This document shows positions 42,617 through 51,637 of a stretch of 55,298 nucleotides of DNA, piece after piece. The translations under genes were made by a program, and so were the position numbers. The notes under the pieces were generated by a model. It was not told where the DNA came from and ran no database searches. It was given only the letters and a program-made list of their open reading frames with translations. The number at the start of each line of letters is the position of its first letter. The first letter of the stretch is position 1. Source of the stretch: Pelagicoccus sp. (lineage in GTDB: Bacteria; Verrucomicrobiota; Verrucomicrobiia; Opitutales; Opitutaceae); NCBI GenBank assembly GCA_028284635.1, contig JANQRJ010000059.1, positions 1 to 55,298 of the forward strand, written 5' to 3'.

Positions 42617-42656
42617 GCAAGATAGTCCCAGAAATCCAATATGCAGAGCTAAAGCC

Positions 42657-43319
42657 ATGGAATATATAGAGCAATTCGGAGACATCCCCAAACCTCGACA
42701 GCTAAGCGAAAAACCAGCGATTCATCCAAGCGCCAAAATCCGCAAGAGCCACCTCGGCGCCTATACGGACGTCGGCCCCAACTGCTCCATGTCGGAGTCC
42801 AGCATGGACGACTACAGCTACTTGGCCAGCAACGTCAGCATGGTCTGGACCTCAGTTGGCAAGTTCTGCTCCATCGCCGCCTACACCCGGATCAACCCAG
42901 GCAACCATCCGACCTGGCGGGTCACTACCAACCACAGCACGTATCGAAGAAAGAAATACGGCCTCGACACCAAGGACGACGAGGAATTCTTCCAATGGCG
43001 CAAGGACCACCACTGCACGATCGGACACGACGTCTGGATAGGACACGGAGTAACCGTTCTCGCCGGAGTGAGCATCGGGATCGGGGCTTGCATCGGCGCC
43101 GGGGCAGTGGTGACCAAGGATATCCCACCCTACGCCATCGCAGTCGGAGTCCCCGCCCGCGTCATAAAGTATCGCTTCGATCCGGATACCATCGAGAGAA
43201 TCGTCCGCAGCGAATACTGGAACTGGGATCGCGAAACGCTCGAAAAGCATTTCGCCGATCTGCGCAAGATCGGAGTCTTCCTAGACAAGCATGCCCCTAG
43301 CGAAACGGCTCAAGTCTGA
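42657..43319 (+). CDS. phosphonate-cluster hexapeptide acyltransferase
   Basis: A 220-residue left-handed beta-helix transferase. It has [38 protein letters not shown], then [20 protein letters not shown] and [20 protein letters not shown]. This is the DapH/GlmU-like family repeatedly found in phosphonate operons (phn_thr-fam/TIGR03308 type). Substrate is unknown; acetylation of a phosphonate such as aminoalkylphosphonate is the usual proposal. The phnD-like gene begins inside its last codons (29-base overlap). Confidence 0.87.
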   Translation: MEYIEQFGDIPKPRQLSEKPAIHPSAKIRKSHLGAYTDVGPNCSMSESSMDDYSYLASNVSMVWTSVGKFCSIAAYTRINPGNHPTWRVTTNHSTYRRKKYGLDTKDDEEFFQWRKDHHCTIGHDVWIGHGVTVLAGVSIGIGACIGAGAVVTKDIPPYAIAVGVPARVIKYRFDPDTIERIVRSEYWNWDRETLEKHFADLRKIGVFLDKHAPSETAQV

Positions 43320-44196
43320 ACGCCTTTTTCTCCTGCTACTGCTAGCCGCCCTCGTTCTCGGCGGCTGTTCGCCGCACGACCAAGCCGAGAATGCTATACG
43401 GCTCGGCTACACTCCCTCGGATCGGGCCCTCACCGATCGCGCCGAAGCCTACACCGCGCTGCGAGACTATCTTTCCCAGAGAATCGGACGGACGATAAAA
43501 CTCGTGAAGACGAGTTCATACGAACCCGCGATCTCCGCCATGCGAGAAGGGGAAATCGATATCATGAACTTCGGCTCCCAAGCCTATCTCATCGCGGAAA
43601 CTCAAGCCGGCGCGGAAGCGTTTGCCCTACGCGGAGAGAAAGACGGCACGCCCAAAGCATACCATTCCTATATTATCGCGCCGGCAGACTCCCCCTACGA
43701 AACCATCGAAGATGCTGTCCTCGAAAGCAAAAGCCTGAAAACGCTCTATACAAACTCCGCCTCCACTTCCGGCTATCTCGTCGTGAAGACCTTTTTCAAA
43801 AGCATAGGAATAGACCCCGAGGAATCATTCGCGAGCGCCCAGTTTACCAACAGTCACGTTCTTTCCATCCTGAAAACCAGCCACGGAGAAGCGGATCTCG
43901 CCTGCGTCAACAGCGTCGCCTTGGCCAGGCTCGTCGATGAGGGAAAAATCGATTCCGATTCCGTGCGAGTGCTATGGAAATCCGATCCGATCCCAAACGG
44001 CCCAGTCGCATACCGCAGCAGCCTGCCGGAGCCTTTGAAACTCCAAATTAGAGAAGCCTACTACGAACTGTCCGAAGCGGACCCCGAGTCCTGGAAACAA
44101 GTAGCCGAACTCTATCCCGACGAAGATTTCATCTACATACCATTCAGGTCCGAAGTATTCGACAAACTCAGAGAACTGAACGCGAAACTCGACTAG
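43291..44196 (+). CDS. phnD: PhnD-like phosphate/phosphonate-binding lipoprotein
   Basis: A 301-residue binding protein. The lipobox LVLGGC puts the lipidated Cys at residue 26. [60 protein letters not shown] and [20 protein letters not shown] follow the PhnD/PtxB fold. It would deliver phosphonate or phosphite to an ABC importer, but no phnC or phnE is in the window. Overlap with the acyltransferase gene indicates coupling. The following 44197-44360 interval holds a family D half repeat and a GAGCTTGTCGAAGGGCGG motif. Confidence 0.87.
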   Translation: MPLAKRLKSERLFLLLLLAALVLGGCSPHDQAENAIRLGYTPSDRALTDRAEAYTALRDYLSQRIGRTIKLVKTSSYEPAISAMREGEIDIMNFGSQAYLIAETQAGAEAFALRGEKDGTPKAYHSYIIAPADSPYETIEDAVLESKSLKTLYTNSASTSGYLVVKTFFKSIGIDPEESFASAQFTNSHVLSILKTSHGEADLACVNSVALARLVDEGKIDSDSVRVLWKSDPIPNGPVAYRSSLPEPLKLQIREAYYELSEADPESWKQVAELYPDEDFIYIPFRSEVFDKLRELNAKLD

Positions 44197-44360
44197 TATC
44201 ACAATCCGTAGCGCGGAGCCTTAGCCCGCGTCCGTCAAAGACCCTGAGAGCTTGTCGAAGGGCGGAGAATAGAACCTGCAATACGGCCGCGGGCTAAACG
44301 CCTAGCAAACCCACCAATCACCACTTCTTCGTTCTTAATTCTTACTTCTTACTTCACCAA

Positions 44361-44447
44361 TGGTGCCCAGGGTGGGACTCGAACCCACACGTCCTTGCGG
44401 ACAACGGATTTTAAGTCCGCTGCGTCTACCGATTCCGCCACCAGGGC
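44361..44447 (-). tRNA. tRNA-Leu (anticodon UAA)
   Basis: The minus strand from 44447 begins GCCCTGGTGGCGGAATCGGT and ends with the paired CCTGGGCA followed by encoded CCA. The anticodon loop is ACTTAAAA (anticodon TAA), the variable arm is long (GTTGTCCGCAAGGAC) as in leucine tRNAs, and the T arm carries GGTTCGAGTCC. 87 nt including CCA. Confidence 0.96.
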
Positions 44448-44742
44448 CTGACAAGAGGCTGGAAATGCAACAGATCCCTCGTTCGAAAACAAGCCCGCAG
44501 GCAAGCAATTCCCAATCGCCAGAAACCCGAGAAGCAGGCCACGACACACCTAGCAACTACCTTAACTCCCCGGTTTCGAAAATCCAACAGCAGAGGCAGG
44601 TAAGTCGTTGTCAACCAAAGACCAATAGATTCGCATTCGCGCTTCTAAAAGATGGTTCTTCGCGACGCCGAATTCGCTTGAAACCACACGCTTGCCTCAG
44701 GGTCAGGCAATCCCCAAGATTCCCTGCCTGGAATCCCACGCC

Positions 44743-45738
44743 ATGTCCGAAAGAGAAGAAACCCAAAGTCTGGCTTCCGCCGCCCGGCAGGTTGCCCGCT
44801 TCCGAGCCGCTCTAGACTGGATGATCGCCCATCCAGACTGGGAGGGAAACATTGCATTGGCCATTTTGGAGCTAGGCTTCAAAGGCCAGAGACAAGGCAT
44901 TGGCTCGCGCAAGGCTGCGCTCAGTCTGCCGCTTCAGCAGAAAGCCGAAGCTCTGCATCTCGCTCTTCGTGGCGATTTGCCGATTCCCAGCCAGGCGGAG
45001 GCAATGAAGCTCGCGCGACTTTGGGGCGTCACGGACTTCCGGCCCAGACCCGACTTATCAAAGCCTTCGAAGAAGACTTGGGAAACCCTCAAGAGCCGCA
45101 CCCAGATACGACTCTCGGCCCGACTAGCCAGCTTCAAGGCCGCCCAGCAACGCCTCTACCTCGCCCACGAAAACCTCGCCATCGCCGGAGCCTGCCAAAC
45201 CTGCCTCCGCGCCTCGCAAATCGACGACGCGAAGCAGGAAGGTCGGCTCGCCCTCCTACAGGCCATCGACCAGATCGACCCCCAGAAGAGCTTTCCCGTC
45301 TACGCCAGCCTATGGATCAAGCGCCGGATACGGAACTTCGCGATGCGCGAGAAATCGCCCATCAAAGCGCCGATCAACCTGATATCCCGCTCGCTTAGGG
45401 GCAGAGAGGACGGCTGCGAAGCATTGCGAACCGCCCTTCTGAAAGGCGTCGTTCGTCTCGAAGACGATATCGCGGACAGCGCGATCCAGATTCCCCACCA
45501 CAGCGCCCACATCGACGACGAACGCGACCACCTAGACCGAGCCCTGCAAAGCCTCACCGAAAAGCAGCGCGAAGTCGTGCAGCTGCGATTCGGCCTCGGA
45601 CAAACCGATGGCGGAAGCACTCTTTCGCAAATTGCCCGCAAGGCCGGCATCTCCCGCCAGCAGGTCTTCCAACGCGAAAAGCGAGCGATGGCCCGCCTGG
45701 CCGACGAACTGTCCGCCCTGCAAGCGGAACGGGGATAA
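44743..45738 (+). CDS. sigma-70 family RNA polymerase sigma factor
   Basis: A 331-residue sigma factor. Residues about 130-225 form region 2 (LYLAHENLAIAGACQTCLRA, AKQEGRLALLQAIDQIDP, YASLWIKRRIRNFAMREKS). Region 4 has LTEKQREVVQLRFGLG and the helix-turn-helix TLSQIARKAGISRQQVFQRE. The N-terminal 120 residues (ALDWMIAHPDWEGNIALAIL) are not a normal region 1 and are unassigned. The frame extends to 44692; ATG at 44743 is preferred. Cysteines appear in region 2.2 (CQTC). It could be a group 3/4 factor for a special regulon. Confidence 0.8.
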   Translation: MSEREETQSLASAARQVARFRAALDWMIAHPDWEGNIALAILELGFKGQRQGIGSRKAALSLPLQQKAEALHLALRGDLPIPSQAEAMKLARLWGVTDFRPRPDLSKPSKKTWETLKSRTQIRLSARLASFKAAQQRLYLAHENLAIAGACQTCLRASQIDDAKQEGRLALLQAIDQIDPQKSFPVYASLWIKRRIRNFAMREKSPIKAPINLISRSLRGREDGCEALRTALLKGVVRLEDDIADSAIQIPHHSAHIDDERDHLDRALQSLTEKQREVVQLRFGLGQTDGGSTLSQIARKAGISRQQVFQREKRAMARLADELSALQAERG

Positions 45739-45840
45739 GTCGCAGCCAGCATTCCGGCGCGCCACGGTCGCGAAAAGCGACGCGCCACCAAAGGGATCAG
45801 GGATTGAAGTGAAGCCGCGCTACGGTAAAACCTTAGTACA

Positions 45841-46428
45841 GTGGCAAAACGCATTGGCATCATGGGAGGCAGCTTCGACCCGATACATCTCGGGCACCTT
45901 ATCATCGCCCAGGACGCAATCGAACACTTCAAGCTGGACCTGGTTCTTTTCGTCCCAGCTCGCCAATCTCCTCTCAAGCAAAGCGCCGCGACCGCAACGC
46001 AGGAGCATCGATTCGAGATGACGCGGCGAGCCGTGAGCGGCAAGCCGCGTTTCGCGGCATCCGATGCCGACCTCCAACTCGGCTCTCCGAGCTACTCGAT
46101 CGACACCGTTCGGCTGCTGCAGGACCGCCATGCGGACGACTTTCTCTTCTGGATCCTCGGAGCAGACCAAATCGCTCAGCTGCACCGCTGGCACAAGATA
46201 GAAGAGCTCGCCCGGCTCGTGGAATTCATCGCTTTCGAACGACCAGGATTCCACTGTAAACCAGACGCCGAGCTTCCGCCGCACGTCGTTATTCATCGGG
46301 CCCCCGCCCGGGCGATCGACATCAGCTCCAGCGAAATCCGACAGCGCCTGCGAAGCGGACGAGACGCCAAGTACTTCTTGCCAGGCCCAGTCTTTGATTA
46401 CATCAAAACCGAAAATCCGTACCGGTAG
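45841..46428 (+). CDS. nadD: nicotinate-nucleotide adenylyltransferase
   Basis: A 195-residue NadD. IGIMGGSFDPIHLGHLIIAQ carries the T/HxGH nucleotide-transfer motif, RQSPLKQ, SYSIDTVRLL and GADQIAQLHRWHKIE fit the family, and ISSSEIRQRLRSG is the second ATP-binding motif. It makes NaAD from NaMN and ATP in NAD synthesis. Start is GTG at 45841. rsfS follows after 12 bases, a common bacterial pairing. Confidence 0.95.
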   Translation: MAKRIGIMGGSFDPIHLGHLIIAQDAIEHFKLDLVLFVPARQSPLKQSAATATQEHRFEMTRRAVSGKPRFAASDADLQLGSPSYSIDTVRLLQDRHADDFLFWILGADQIAQLHRWHKIEELARLVEFIAFERPGFHCKPDAELPPHVVIHRAPARAIDISSSEIRQRLRSGRDAKYFLPGPVFDYIKTENPYR

Positions 46429-46440
46429 AAGAGCAAGCGC

Positions 46441-46827
46441 ATGAGCAAAAACACAACAGAGCCGAAGCCAGGCTTCGAAATTCTAGCCATCTGCTGCAAG
46501 GCTCTCGAAGACACCAAGGCCGAAGACCTCGTCGCCCTCGACGTCAGCAAGCAGTCGACCATCACCAACTACCTGATCCTCGCCTCCGCCATGGCCGAAC
46601 CTCACATGCGAGCCTTGAAGCGGGATTTGGACAAGTCGCTCAAGGACCACAACGTCAAGATCCTCGGCACAGACGAAGGTCGCGAAAGCGGTTGGTCGGT
46701 AGTCGACGCCTTCGACGTCATGATCCATCTCTTCACGCCCGAGACGCGCGAAAACTACAAGCTGGAGGCTCTCTGGAAAGACGCCGAGCGAATCGACATC
46801 GAGACCCTGCACGGGCGAGCCGATTAG
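46441..46827 (+). CDS. rsfS: ribosomal silencing factor RsfS
   Basis: A 128-residue RsfS/Iojap protein. CKALEDTKAEDLVALDVSKQ, ITNYLILASAMAEPHMRALK and ESGWSVVDAFDVMIHLFTPE are the diagnostic segments. It binds ribosomal protein L14 and blocks subunit joining in starvation. It forms an operon with nadD (12-base gap). The short spacer after it (46828-46898) contains CCTAAACCCCTT tandem units. Confidence 0.95.
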   Translation: MSKNTTEPKPGFEILAICCKALEDTKAEDLVALDVSKQSTITNYLILASAMAEPHMRALKRDLDKSLKDHNVKILGTDEGRESGWSVVDAFDVMIHLFTPETRENYKLEALWKDAERIDIETLHGRAD

Positions 46828-46898
46828 GCTATGGCTCGAGACCTAACGCCTAAAAACCTACCACCTAAACCCCTTCTCTATCGCCTAAACCCCTTCCC

Positions 46899-47927
46899 CT
46901 AGAACTCGTAGCCCAGGGAACTGATAAAGCGACGATTCTCCCTCAGGTTTTCGTTCAGGGAATTGTCGTAATCGAGCTCGTAGCGGAGAGAGACGCTGAT
47001 CGACGAAGTGATGTCGCTGGTCAAGGCGGCCGAGAAGTTGATCTCATAGTTTTCCTCCTCCTCCAACGGCATCGCGACCCGCATATCCTGCTTGAGGCGA
47101 ACCCGTTCCGTGATATGGTAGTCCCAATCCTGGAATAGATCCACCAGATACAAAACCTCGTCATCCTTGACCGCGAATTCCCGCCAGCGACCGCTCGCCC
47201 CCAAACCGGCCGACAAGACGGAGGTCTCCGAATCCATGATGCGCGATCCGAGACCGAACTTATGCTCGAAATTCGAATCGATGAGCTTGATCCGGTCGAA
47301 CGAATAGCCCGTGTTCGACTCGTAGAAGAAACCTGGAGAAAGCGTGCGGCGCCAGCGATAGGAGGAGGAGAAACGGTTGGAGGTGGTCACATCCAGAGCC
47401 TCCCCGTAGTAGTACGCCGCCTTGACGCGATGCTGGTCCCGTTCGTCCTTGCGCTGCATGTCGAAGCGGTAGTTGAAATTCGTCTGATCGCGGCGCCCCG
47501 ACTTCGAGTCCAGTCCGAACTGCAACTGCTTCTCCCATTTGGCGAAAGGGATGTAGCCCACGAGCAGGTCTTGAGCCCGCCCCAAAGGGCCATTCGGAGC
47601 CGCATCCTCCATCACATCGGAAGCCTCGCCGCCATTCGCCTCCACGACCGCAGGTAGCTCGCCCACGGCATTGTCCGCCACGGCAACTGGTTCGAGCGAG
47701 GAAGCCAAAGCCCTGCGAAATTCCTCGAGATTGTCGATACGCTCCTTCGGCAGGTTCACCTTTCCCAGGTAGTCCACCCGCAGGACGACAGCATCCGCCT
47801 GCTCGGCAACCGGCTCGCCGGAAAGAATATCCCCGTTGTCCAACTCGACCACAACGACTGCGGAGCGCAGGCAAACGGCGCCAAGCATTAGGCTGAAAAG
47901 GAAAACCGATACGCGAAAGTTACTCAT
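46899..47927 (-). CDS. DUF481-family outer-membrane protein
   Basis: A 342-residue protein with a signal peptide (FLFSLMLGAVCLRSA). A small domain reads VVVELDNGDILSGEPVAEQA and LGKVNLPKERIDNLEEF, like DUF481-linked PEGA-type strands. A beta-barrel half follows, with alternating strands such as FNYRFDMQRKDERDQHRVKA, WRRTLSPGFFYESNTGYSFD and ISVSLRYELDYDNSLNENLR, ending in GYEF with a terminal Phe. DUF481 proteins are predicted outer-membrane barrels of unknown function. The frame reaches 47978; ATG at 47927 precedes the signal peptide. Confidence 0.8.
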   Translation of the reverse strand: MSNFRVSVFLFSLMLGAVCLRSAVVVVELDNGDILSGEPVAEQADAVVLRVDYLGKVNLPKERIDNLEEFRRALASSLEPVAVADNAVGELPAVVEANGGEASDVMEDAAPNGPLGRAQDLLVGYIPFAKWEKQLQFGLDSKSGRRDQTNFNYRFDMQRKDERDQHRVKAAYYYGEALDVTTSNRFSSSYRWRRTLSPGFFYESNTGYSFDRIKLIDSNFEHKFGLGSRIMDSETSVLSAGLGASGRWREFAVKDDEVLYLVDLFQDWDYHITERVRLKQDMRVAMPLEEEENYEINFSAALTSDITSSISVSLRYELDYDNSLNENLRENRRFISSLGYEF

Positions 47928-48132
47928 CAGGATTAGGACGCTTGCTTCAATTGCTCCCAACAACGACGCAAACTTCAACCCGTTTATTCGAAAAATCCGT
48001 AAACGCTGGCCATTTCAAAGGATTTTGAAGCAAACCCCGAGGAGCAACTAAAGGGTCCCTCCCGAAAAGCCGTAACTCCTGATGTTCGTATCCATAACCA
48101 TTCACTGAACATAACACAGGAAACATAACGTA

Positions 48133-48534
48133 ATGCATAAGAATACATCCAAAAAAGGTTTCACCCTCGTGGAAATCATGATCGTGGTGGTCATCATCGG
48201 CCTCCTCGCCGCTATGGCCATCCCAGCGTTTGAAAAGGTTCGCACCAACGCTTCCCAGTCTTCCATGGACAATGACGCCCGTCAGCTCGCCAGCGCAGCC
48301 CAGCAGTACATGCTGGAAAACAGCGTAACGACTGCCGCAATCGTCTATACCGCAGCATCTGGCGCCGTCACCGTTGGCGGTGGAACCGATTACTTGCGAG
48401 CCATCGGAAAGAACTACACCAGCGTAGTAGGAAGCGCCACCGGCGGTACCATCACCGATGGAAGCACCTTCACTATGGGCAACGCGAAGATCGCTTCGAA
48501 GACCTATACTAGTGAAGGTCAACGCCAGGACTAG
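48133..48534 (+). CDS. type IV pilin / type II pseudopilin-like protein
   Basis: A 133-residue prepilin. The leader MHKNTSKKG is followed by [20 protein letters not shown], the prepilin peptidase cleavage site with the +5 Glu and the N-terminal hydrophobic helix, then [13 protein letters not shown]. The C-terminal domain is small, with ALRR-type [20 protein letters not shown]. This short form is typical of Verrucomicrobia/Planctomycetes pseudopilins. The leader region has AACATAACACAGGAAACAT upstream. A terminator follows at 48559. It could be a major pseudopilin. Confidence 0.9.
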   Translation: MHKNTSKKGFTLVEIMIVVVIIGLLAAMAIPAFEKVRTNASQSSMDNDARQLASAAQQYMLENSVTTAAIVYTAASGAVTVGGGTDYLRAIGKNYTSVVGSATGGTITDGSTFTMGNAKIASKTYTSEGQRQD

Positions 48535-48558
48535 ACACAAACAGCGTTCACTTTCATC

Positions 48559-48589
48559 AGAGCCATCCCTTCGCAGGGGTGGCTCTTTT
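48559..48589 (+). terminator. rho-independent terminator after the pseudopilin gene
   Basis: AGAGCCATCCCTTCGCAGGG and GTGGCTCTTTTC form a stable stem closed by a TTCG-type loop and followed by a T run, 25 bases past the stop codon. It suggests a highly expressed monocistronic gene. Confidence 0.9.
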
Positions 48590-48692
48590 CGTTTTCAGTC
48601 CAGGCCAGCTGAACGACAGCAGGCTACGTGAAAGCATCGCGACTCAAGAGAGGGAATTCGAAAACGATACATAAGAAAGTCGACTCTCGACC

Positions 48693-50534
48693 ATGCCAAA
48701 ACGAGCTTCCCACATCCTAGCCTTCGTTTTCGTCTCTCTTGCCTCAGTCTATCTGGGGTTCTTCGCATTCACGCCAGAGACGTGCAAGACGCTTTTCCGA
48801 GCCTTTGGCTACTGGAACATCGCGATCCTTTTCACGGCATTCGTATCGGCGCTTTCGATCGCGCGCTGGAAACGCACGAAGTCCCAAATCGGAAGTCGCA
48901 AAACCTTGGTATTCGCAGGGTGCGCAATACTCCTCTCTCTTTTCCTCTACACACGCGAAGGCGGCGGATTTAAGATCGTCTTTGACGAGCATCTCCTAGC
49001 GAACGTCGCTCGAAGCCTATACTACGATCAGGACCCAGTCATTCGAGAGTCTTCTCTGCAAAACATAAGCTGGTACGAGATGGTCGGGAAACGCCCCCTG
49101 CTCTTTCCTTTCCTGCTATCCCTTGCCCATCATCTCACAGGATACCAAGTAGAGAACGCATTCTATCTCAACTTCTTCCTCACTGCTATCTTCTTAGGGT
49201 TGCTGTATACCCTCGTCAGACGAATATCGGACAGGAGAGCCGCCGCATACAGCGTCGCTATGGCCTGCTTCATGCCATTGATCGCCCAGAATTCGAGTGG
49301 AGGAGGATTTGAGATTCTCAACCTATGCGGTCTTCTGATCTGCACATGGCTCGCGATCGAATATTGGCGCTCCCCAGACGAGAAGACGCTGACAAGCCTC
49401 ATCCTCGGAGCAGCTCTCTTTTCCCACGTGCGCTACGAATCGGCTATCGTCGTTATTCCCGTAGCCGCCCTAATTCTCGCATCATGGTTGAGGGATAAGA
49501 AAGTCACGCTTCCCTACAGCGCATTTCTAGCTCCTCTAACCTTCATCCCGTTGGCGTGGCAGTTTAGCTTCGTCAAGGCGGAACCAGGGTTTCATCAATA
49601 TAGCCTTCCAGGCGAAAGCATCTTTTCGCTTTCCTATATTCCAGCGAATCTCGAACGAGCCAAGAACTTCCTTTTCGTTCCAAGCTTAGACTATGCCGGA
49701 TCTCCCTTGATCGGAATGGCAGGCATAGCTGGGGCAATCGCCGCCCTCTCCTTTTCTCTCACTCGCCGAAAGGCGCTTTATGCCAATCGACCGGATCGAC
49801 TAGCTGCCGCCGTAATGAGTCTCTGTCCCGCTGCCCAGACTGCCCTCGTACTATGCTTTACCTATGGCCAGCTGGACGACATTCTGGTTTCGAGATTAGG
49901 ACTTCCTCTCGTTCTCATCTGTCTGATTTGCGGCGGATTGCTCATCGGAAAGATCCACGCGATACATCGATACGGCAAAATCGCGGCAATCGCAATACTC
50001 GTTCTCACAGCTCTATGGGCATTCAGGTCATATGCCCACGCGCTATATTCGAATGAAAACAAGTTGATGCGACGTATCGATTTCGCGATCGATTTCGCTC
50101 ATTCCCTACCAAAAGGAAACTACCTTTTTATATCAAACATGTCACAAGCATTCGAAACGGAAGGCTTGAACAATATGAACTCGCGAGTCGCCAAGCTGCG
50201 CCTGGCAAACATAGAAAAACATATGCAGCTAATGACATACAAGGACGTCTATGTCATACAGTTTGGTACGATCGACTGGAATGAGGAAGGATCCGAAAAG
50301 CGAATCCTGGCAAACTGGCATTTAGGGCCGAATGCAGTCCTGGAAACCGTGGCCGAAACTTCCAGCTTCGCTCACAGCTTTACCCGAATCAGCCGAATCG
50401 AGGATATCGATCTCGATCCGCCAGCAAATCGCATGGAACAAGAAGCGACGTGGGGCAACCCCAACGACGCGACAAACTTGGAGCGCTCCATCAACGCAGC
50501 GGAATACAACGCTTGGAGAGAAAGCCTGCCATAA
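48693..50534 (+). CDS. polytopic membrane protein, GT-C glycosyltransferase-like
   Basis: A 613-residue protein with about 12 hydrophobic segments (for example FAFVFVSLASVYLGFFAF-like, FAGCAILLSLFLYTREG, FYLNFFLTAIFLGLLYTLV, GMAGIAGAIAALSFSL). The first large loop contains FDEHLLANVARSLYYDQDP and GKRPLLFPFLLSLAHHLTGY, matching the DE motif and the RPPL-type motif of PMT/ArnT-like GT-C enzymes. These transfer sugars from polyprenyl phosphates. The C-terminal 150 residues are a soluble periplasmic domain. Substrate unknown. Possibly it glycosylates a surface product such as the neighbouring pilin. Confidence 0.7.
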   Translation: MPKRASHILAFVFVSLASVYLGFFAFTPETCKTLFRAFGYWNIAILFTAFVSALSIARWKRTKSQIGSRKTLVFAGCAILLSLFLYTREGGGFKIVFDEHLLANVARSLYYDQDPVIRESSLQNISWYEMVGKRPLLFPFLLSLAHHLTGYQVENAFYLNFFLTAIFLGLLYTLVRRISDRRAAAYSVAMACFMPLIAQNSSGGGFEILNLCGLLICTWLAIEYWRSPDEKTLTSLILGAALFSHVRYESAIVVIPVAALILASWLRDKKVTLPYSAFLAPLTFIPLAWQFSFVKAEPGFHQYSLPGESIFSLSYIPANLERAKNFLFVPSLDYAGSPLIGMAGIAGAIAALSFSLTRRKALYANRPDRLAAAVMSLCPAAQTALVLCFTYGQLDDILVSRLGLPLVLICLICGGLLIGKIHAIHRYGKIAAIAILVLTALWAFRSYAHALYSNENKLMRRIDFAIDFAHSLPKGNYLFISNMSQAFETEGLNNMNSRVAKLRLANIEKHMQLMTYKDVYVIQFGTIDWNEEGSEKRILANWHLGPNAVLETVAETSSFAHSFTRISRIEDIDLDPPANRMEQEATWGNPNDATNLERSINAAEYNAWRESLP

Positions 50535-50553
50535 AGCGAAAGGACGGTTCTTC

Positions 50554-51354
50554 CTACCCCACTCTCCCCACATACACCACCGACTCGCTATCCGCTTCCG
50601 GCGGCTCGAACTCGAAGTCTCCATACATCTCCACCTCTTCGAAGCCCGCTTCGCCCAGCAGCTCAAGCATCTGGTGTGGAAGGTCCCAGCGTAGAGTCAT
50701 GGAATTGTCCTCCGCTTCGAGCAGCTCGCCATTCGCGTCCCAGCGCTCGTAGCGATTTTCCAGCTGCAAGCGCTGCCTCTCCCGGTCGATCCGCCAGCCC
50801 TGCTTCGCCACCAATCGTTCGCCCCCCTCGTCTCGCACAACCCGACGCTCCTCCAACGGTCTTTCGTCCACCTCGTCCCAGATCATCTCCCACGGTAGGT
50901 AGATCGGCAAAATCAACCGTCCACCAGGCGCGAGATGCCAGCGACAGCATCGAAGACAGCGCAGCAAATCTTCGTCATCCAACAGCAACTGAGCACTGTA
51001 GCCCGCAATCATCACCGTGGCGAAACGTCCAGCCCCCACATCAAAGTCCCGCATATCGCCCTGCTCAAGTCGCGCCTGCAAGCTCTCCCTCTCCAAAGCC
51101 GTACGACAAAGAGCCAGCATCTCCGCCGAGATATCCAGTCCCACGACCTCCAGCCCGGCGCGCAGCAGCGGCCGCATCACTCTACCCGTGCCGCAGCCCA
51201 GTTCCAGAGCCACCCCACCTCCCGCTTCAGCGAACCGCTGGTAGAAATCCAAGTCGTCAAACCCGCTCAATTCGTCCAGCCGATCGTACAACTCAGCTTC
51301 CAGTCCACTGTAGACATATGCTCCTTTCACTATCCCCAACCTGCCGCGCGACAT
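50554..51354 (-). CDS. class I SAM-dependent methyltransferase
   Basis: A 266-residue enzyme. Motif I is VALELGCGTGRVMRPLL, then VVGLDISAEMLALCRTALE, EQGDMRDFDVGAGRF, and CRWHLAPGGRLILPIYLPWE. The C-terminal part ends EMYGDFEFEPPEADSESVVY, a typical cap of the Methyltransf_25/YjjT-like group. The alternative start is GTG at 51330. Acceptor unknown. It runs toward the preceding glycosyltransferase-like gene (convergent, 19-base gap). Confidence 0.87.
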   Translation of the reverse strand: MSRGRLGIVKGAYVYSGLEAELYDRLDELSGFDDLDFYQRFAEAGGGVALELGCGTGRVMRPLLRAGLEVVGLDISAEMLALCRTALERESLQARLEQGDMRDFDVGAGRFATVMIAGYSAQLLLDDEDLLRCLRCCRWHLAPGGRLILPIYLPWEMIWDEVDERPLEERRVVRDEGGERLVAKQGWRIDRERQRLQLENRYERWDANGELLEAEDNSMTLRWDLPHQMLELLGEAGFEEVEMYGDFEFEPPEADSESVVYVGRVG

Positions 51355-51637
51355 ACCCCTGGGGCAAGCCTCCCCCGGGTGCGACTAAAACGTTGTCCTG
51401 GGAGGGCCCCCACGCCTCTCCAACGTCCCCCAATCCTACGGTCTCACCCCCAGTAGGCTCGAAAGCTCACGAACAGCCACGCTACGCGCCCCGTAATCTT
51501 CGCCTTTCCCTAGGTAGGATCGTTCAACCTGATATTAAACGGACTCCCGCCCTCAAGAGCAGCCCGCAAGCCGCCGATTCGCTAGAACGGCAACACGAAT
51601 CCACTCCAGCAACCTCCTCCCAGCAAAGCATCGACCT

